Of a stretch of DNA of 64,000 bases, positions 61,454 through 64,000 are shown piece after piece. The DNA is from COE1 sp036310845 (GTDB lineage: Bacteria > Bacillota > Clostridia > Lachnospirales > Lachnospiraceae). Where the stretch lies: contig JAXJRB010000133.1 of the NCBI GenBank assembly GCA_036310845.1, positions 6,714-70,713 on the forward strand. The letters are read 5' to 3'. The position numbers and the translations under genes were made by a program. How positions within the stretch are numbered: the stretch's first letter is position 1; the number at the start of each line of letters is the position of its first letter. The notes under the pieces were generated by a model. The model was not told where the DNA came from. It searched no databases and saw only the letters and a list, made by a program, of their open reading frames with translations.

Positions 61454-61651
61454 ACCATTTTCGATTTGACCTAATTGAACAAAGTGAGCGTCCGTGGAGC
61501 CATTACCTATGGACTTTCAATCCTTTGTTCTTGCCTGCAATTATATCGGATTTTTTGTTTGAATACCAGATATAATTATGATTCTCAAGTAAATGTGCAC
61601 AACAATAAAACCTCAGATGTTGAGGCTGTTGCAAATATAGAGGTCAGGTTG

Positions 61652-62803
61652 TTAACAACGCAGAGGTATCCGTATCTGAGCCTTGCCCAGATGTCCACCA
61701 CAGGCTCTGCATATACAAACTTTGATGCCGTAAAGTTGTTCCAATATTTCGGGCATTTCCTTGTCACGAAGTTTTGAAAGATACTTCTGACAGCCAAGAA
61801 GATTTCTACAAAGAGTTAGCTTCTGATTCTTGGTACGAGAACACAACAAACCATAGTGACGGATTCTTACAAATCGTCTGGGTGGTACATGCATCAGAAA
61901 ACGTCTGATGAATTCCACACCTGTAATGGTCAATTCTTTCCATTTGCCATCGTTATGATAATCCTTCACTGAAAAAGTAACAGAATCTTCATCCATTCCT
62001 ATGATGCGATGATTGCTGATAGCAATACGATGGGTATACTTTCCAAGATAGCTAATTACTGACTGCGCACCGTTAAAAGTTTTTTTGCAGTGTGGAACCC
62101 AGTCGGCTGCATAACAGGTATCCAACATTTCCTTGAAAGTATAACGGTTTCGATATTTTTCTGCAGTACCATGAAATTCAAGCTTATTCTCTTCCCATAA
62201 ATGCTTCAGTGCTTGCATATATTTTCCACGGAACATTTTCGAAATGACATGAATGGGAAGGAAGAAATCACTGCCATTGTCTTTCCACTTGTTGTTGGAT
62301 GTCAGGCCACCACCAAGCAGGATGGTATGGATATGTGGATGAAAATTCATTTCGGAACCCCATGTATGTAAAATACAGATATAACCGACTTTGGCTCCAA
62401 GATATTTGGAGTCCGCAGTAAGTTCACTGATGGTATCAGAAGCAGCGTGATACATGGCATCATAAAGAAGCTTCTGATTACTGTAAATGACAGGGTTCAG
62501 GATATCAGGAACCGTAAATACCAAGTGAAAATAAGGAGCTTCAAGGACATCTTCTCTGCGTGCATCCATCCACATTTCCTTTGGAACAGCCTGACACATG
62601 GGGCAGCAACGGTTGCGGCAGGAATTGTAGTGTATCTGAATGGAACCACAGTCTTCACAAACACAGACATTAGAACCATAGGCACCTGTTTTGCAGTTCA
62701 TGATGTCACGGGCAACTTTCGCCTGTATCGAGGAAGGGGTGTATTTATCAAGATATGTCGGATAAAAACGCCAGAAAATATCCTGTACAGTAGTTTTATG
62801 CAT
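61652..62803 (-). CDS. IS91-family transposase (HUH, Y2 type)
   Basis: This 383-residue protein has the N-terminal zinc ribbon of IS91-type enzymes (CVCEDCG, then CRNRCCPMCQ), the HUH motif FHPHIHT near 155-161, and two tyrosines in VISYLGKYTHR near 246-256, which would cut DNA during rolling-circle transposition. A second cysteine set near the C-terminus (CICRACGG) is present. The frame is complete. The ATG overlaps the stop codon of the recombinase gene by eight bases (ATGCATAA), so translation is coupled. Confidence 0.95.
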   Translation of the reverse strand: MHKTTVQDIFWRFYPTYLDKYTPSSIQAKVARDIMNCKTGAYGSNVCVCEDCGSIQIHYNSCRNRCCPMCQAVPKEMWMDARREDVLEAPYFHLVFTVPDILNPVIYSNQKLLYDAMYHAASDTISELTADSKYLGAKVGYICILHTWGSEMNFHPHIHTILLGGGLTSNNKWKDNGSDFFLPIHVISKMFRGKYMQALKHLWEENKLEFHGTAEKYRNRYTFKEMLDTCYAADWVPHCKKTFNGAQSVISYLGKYTHRIAISNHRIIGMDEDSVTFSVKDYHNDGKWKELTITGVEFIRRFLMHVPPRRFVRIRHYGLLCSRTKNQKLTLCRNLLGCQKYLSKLRDKEMPEILEQLYGIKVCICRACGGHLGKAQIRIPLRC

Positions 62804-63647
62804 TCACGTCACCTTCTCTCCGGTCAAAAGGACTTTTGATACCCATGAGAGATTTGTTACTGACATGAAGATAGACTTCTGTGGATTTCGGGTCACGGTG
62901 TCCTAACAGAGCCTGAATATTCCTCTGCTCTACGCCTTGTTCCATTAAGTGTGTAGCGAAGCTGTGTCGGAGACAGTGAGGAGTAATCTTTCCATTAAGC
63001 CCGGCATTTACAACAGAACGTCGCATAACCTGTTCAAGGGCACTGACAGTAAGGTACTGTCCGGTAAACTTATTGGGAAACAGAATATCTCTTGGCCTGC
63101 CTTTTTGAAACCAGTACTCTGTAAGAAGAGCCAGATTTCTTTCCGAGAGGATAGTATAACGGTCCATTCTGTTTTTGGCGTCACGGATGTGTATGTGCAT
63201 TTTTGTGCGGGAAATATCTTCATAGTGAAGATGAATCACTTCAGAGACACGCATACCGGAAGAATACATGGTAGCAAACATAGCCTTGTATTTCAGGTCA
63301 TTCGTGGCAGCCAGAAGCCTGTCGATTTCTTCTACAGAGAGTACGACTGGCAGCTTATGTTCTATCATCATGCGTGGCACGGTGATATCGTCCCAGAGTA
63401 TATGAAGTACATTTCTGTAGAAAAAACGGATGGCTGAATTATAAAGGTTGAGAGTGGTGGCTTTGAGTCCTTCCTCTTTTTTGAGAAGAAGAAACTTCCT
63501 GACATCCTGACAGGTAAGAGTTTCCGGTTCCCTGCCCATGTAATTAAGGAAATAGGAAACATAGTTTATGTAACAGGCAATAGAACGCTCTTTGAGGTTG
63601 CGGATTTTTCCAGCTTCCTCAAGTTGTAATAAATATTTTTCGTACAT
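62796..63647 (-). CDS. Tyrosine recombinase/integrase of the IS91-type element
   Basis: This 283-residue XerC/D-like recombinase has an N-terminal SAM-like domain (YLLQLEEAGKIRNLKERSIACYINYVSYFLNYMG) and the catalytic residues: Arg in MYSSGMRVSEVIHL, HCLRHSFATHLM (HxxR), LLGHRDPKSTEVYLHVS with His and the nucleophilic Tyr near 262. Such a recombinase before an IS91-type transposase is a known arrangement. GGAGGA lies seven bases before the ATG at 63647, but is locked in a hairpin (see 63654-63705). The frame is complete. Confidence 0.92.
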   Translation of the reverse strand: MYEKYLLQLEEAGKIRNLKERSIACYINYVSYFLNYMGREPETLTCQDVRKFLLLKKEEGLKATTLNLYNSAIRFFYRNVLHILWDDITVPRMMIEHKLPVVLSVEEIDRLLAATNDLKYKAMFATMYSSGMRVSEVIHLHYEDISRTKMHIHIRDAKNRMDRYTILSERNLALLTEYWFQKGRPRDILFPNKFTGQYLTVSALEQVMRRSVVNAGLNGKITPHCLRHSFATHLMEQGVEQRNIQALLGHRDPKSTEVYLHVSNKSLMGIKSPFDRREGDVNA

Positions 63648-63653
63648 AATAAG

Positions 63654-63705
63654 TCCTCCATGAATTAGAATAGTGCATTAAGTGTCAACTACCATTCATG
63701 GAGGA
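63654..63705 (-). promoter_or_regulatory. Hairpin burying the SD of the IS recombinase
   Basis: TCCTCCATGAAT (63654-63665) is complementary over 12 bases to ATTCATGGAGGA (63694-63705). In a minus-strand transcript that enters from outside, the recombinase SD GGAGGA would be paired. TTGACA (63683-63688, minus strand) lies in the loop, but I see no good -10 at the right distance. Confidence 0.6.
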
Positions 63706-64000
63706 GCATTAGCAAAATAAAAATACTTGCGATACAAGCAAGATAATGGTATTCTTTTCATGGCAGTGGAAATGTCGATCCTGTTTGATTGTTTGTTTTA
63801 GCGAATTAACAATACTACTATTAGGACTTGATTTCCACTGTTTTTTGTTACAGATAAAAGGAAATCGCTACGTCACAGCCTTGGCAGGCCATCGCGCAGC
63901 GATTTTGTTCAATTTGAGTTTAGTGGAGTGTGGGGAGTCCGAGTGTTGGTCACAATTCTGGGACTCAAAGCCTAAGAGTTACTAAATGTCCTCTTCTGAC
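63706..64000. other. Gene-free stretch right of the IS91-type element
   Basis: No supported gene lies from 63648 to 64000. It holds the hairpin AAATCGCT/AGCGATTT (63862-63905), then GAGTCC and GGGACTC near 63935-63966. A plus-strand 79-codon frame from 63746 has no SD and an unlikely composition, so it is not called. Confidence 0.7.

Larger units (their letters stand above)
61404..63905 (-). mobile_element. IS91-like element with HUH transposase and tyrosine recombinase
   Basis: The element contains a minus-strand tyrosine recombinase followed by an overlapping IS91-type transposase. The ends are not certain. Candidate borders are the two-tier hairpin at 61404-61453 and a second hairpin on the other side, AAATCGCT (63862-63869) with AGCGATTT (63898-63905) enclosing GCCT/AGGC. 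AATTGAACAA (61473-61482) and its complement TTGTTCAATT (63905-63914) lie outside or near these. IS91 elements have no target duplication, so the borders cannot be proved here. Confidence 0.6.

Noticed and set aside
61475..61777. 100-codon plus-strand frame at the left IS end
   Set aside because: It runs antisense into the transposase C-terminus and has no SD.

Overview
The window is a low-GC bacterial chromosome segment, most likely from an anaerobic Firmicute of the Lachnospiraceae/Clostridia type. The evidence is a dgt-dnaG-rpoD-trmK-nif3-nucleoside kinase block, a class A RNase P RNA, a CIRCE-controlled groESL operon, a free-standing glycyl-radical (GrcA-like) protein beside a Crp/Fnr regulator, a polyphosphate operon, a pyrBI pair, PdxST and many purine-rich Shine-Dalgarno sites with A/T-rich promoters. 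The species cannot be named from the sequence alone.

Layout. 1-3.6 kb: the 3' part of hflX, then two membrane/hydrolase-type proteins (DUF3810, DUF2974). 3.7-6.3 kb: Entner-Doudoroff genes (KDG kinase, and a KDPG aldolase with an extra C-terminal domain) and an HPr-like protein without the phosphorylatable histidine. 6.3-7.1 kb: two identical tRNA-Leu(AAG) genes and a divergent tRNA-Leu(CAG). 7.1-15.9 kb: a lipoprotein, the replication/transcription block and rnpB. 16-20.4 kb: a secreted trypsin-like protein, an acetyltransferase, dCMP deaminase, and a pair of G3E (CobW-like) GTPases, one with a large His/Cys repeat and one fused to a TIGR03943-like domain. 20.4-22.1 kb: pyrBI preceded by a 38-codon leader peptide and an overlapping terminator. 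22-35 kb: a secreted M14 peptidase, small membrane proteins, pheA, a DUF815 ATPase, ppx-ppk-maf and two unrecognised proteins. 35-38.9 kb: PHP phosphoesterase, ABC-F ATPase, degenerate GGDEF protein. 39-44.8 kb: groESL, Crp/Fnr regulator, GrcA-like protein, radical SAM protein, ECF S-component and pyridoxine-type kinase. 45-54.3 kb: M14 peptidase with LysM, CPBP protease, argC, rRNA methyltransferase, MATE exporter, aminotransferase, pdxS-pdxT. 54.3-61.2 kb: AAA-ATPase/PD-(D/E)XK protein, a SWIM-SNF2 helicase, an acetyltransferase and a tautomerase. 61.4-63.9 kb: an IS91-type element with a tyrosine recombinase overlapping a HUH (Y2) transposase.

Beyond the genes, two dispersed intergenic repeat families stand out. 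One is about 90 bp, with a conserved box near GCTGTWAYRTAGTGGTAGT followed by two hairpins; the second hairpin changes sequence between copies but keeps its pairing. The other is about 25 bp with core GAAGGTACTGAATAGTTAC and sits upstream of several genes. The best regulatory candidates are the pyrBI leader attenuator, a 5-4-5 palindrome that would lie at -41.5 before the GrcA-like gene, a hairpin with the groES stop codon in its loop, and a hairpin that buries the ribosome-binding site of the IS recombinase. Most of the window is ordinary core genome. I saw no CRISPR array, prophage or recognisable defence island.
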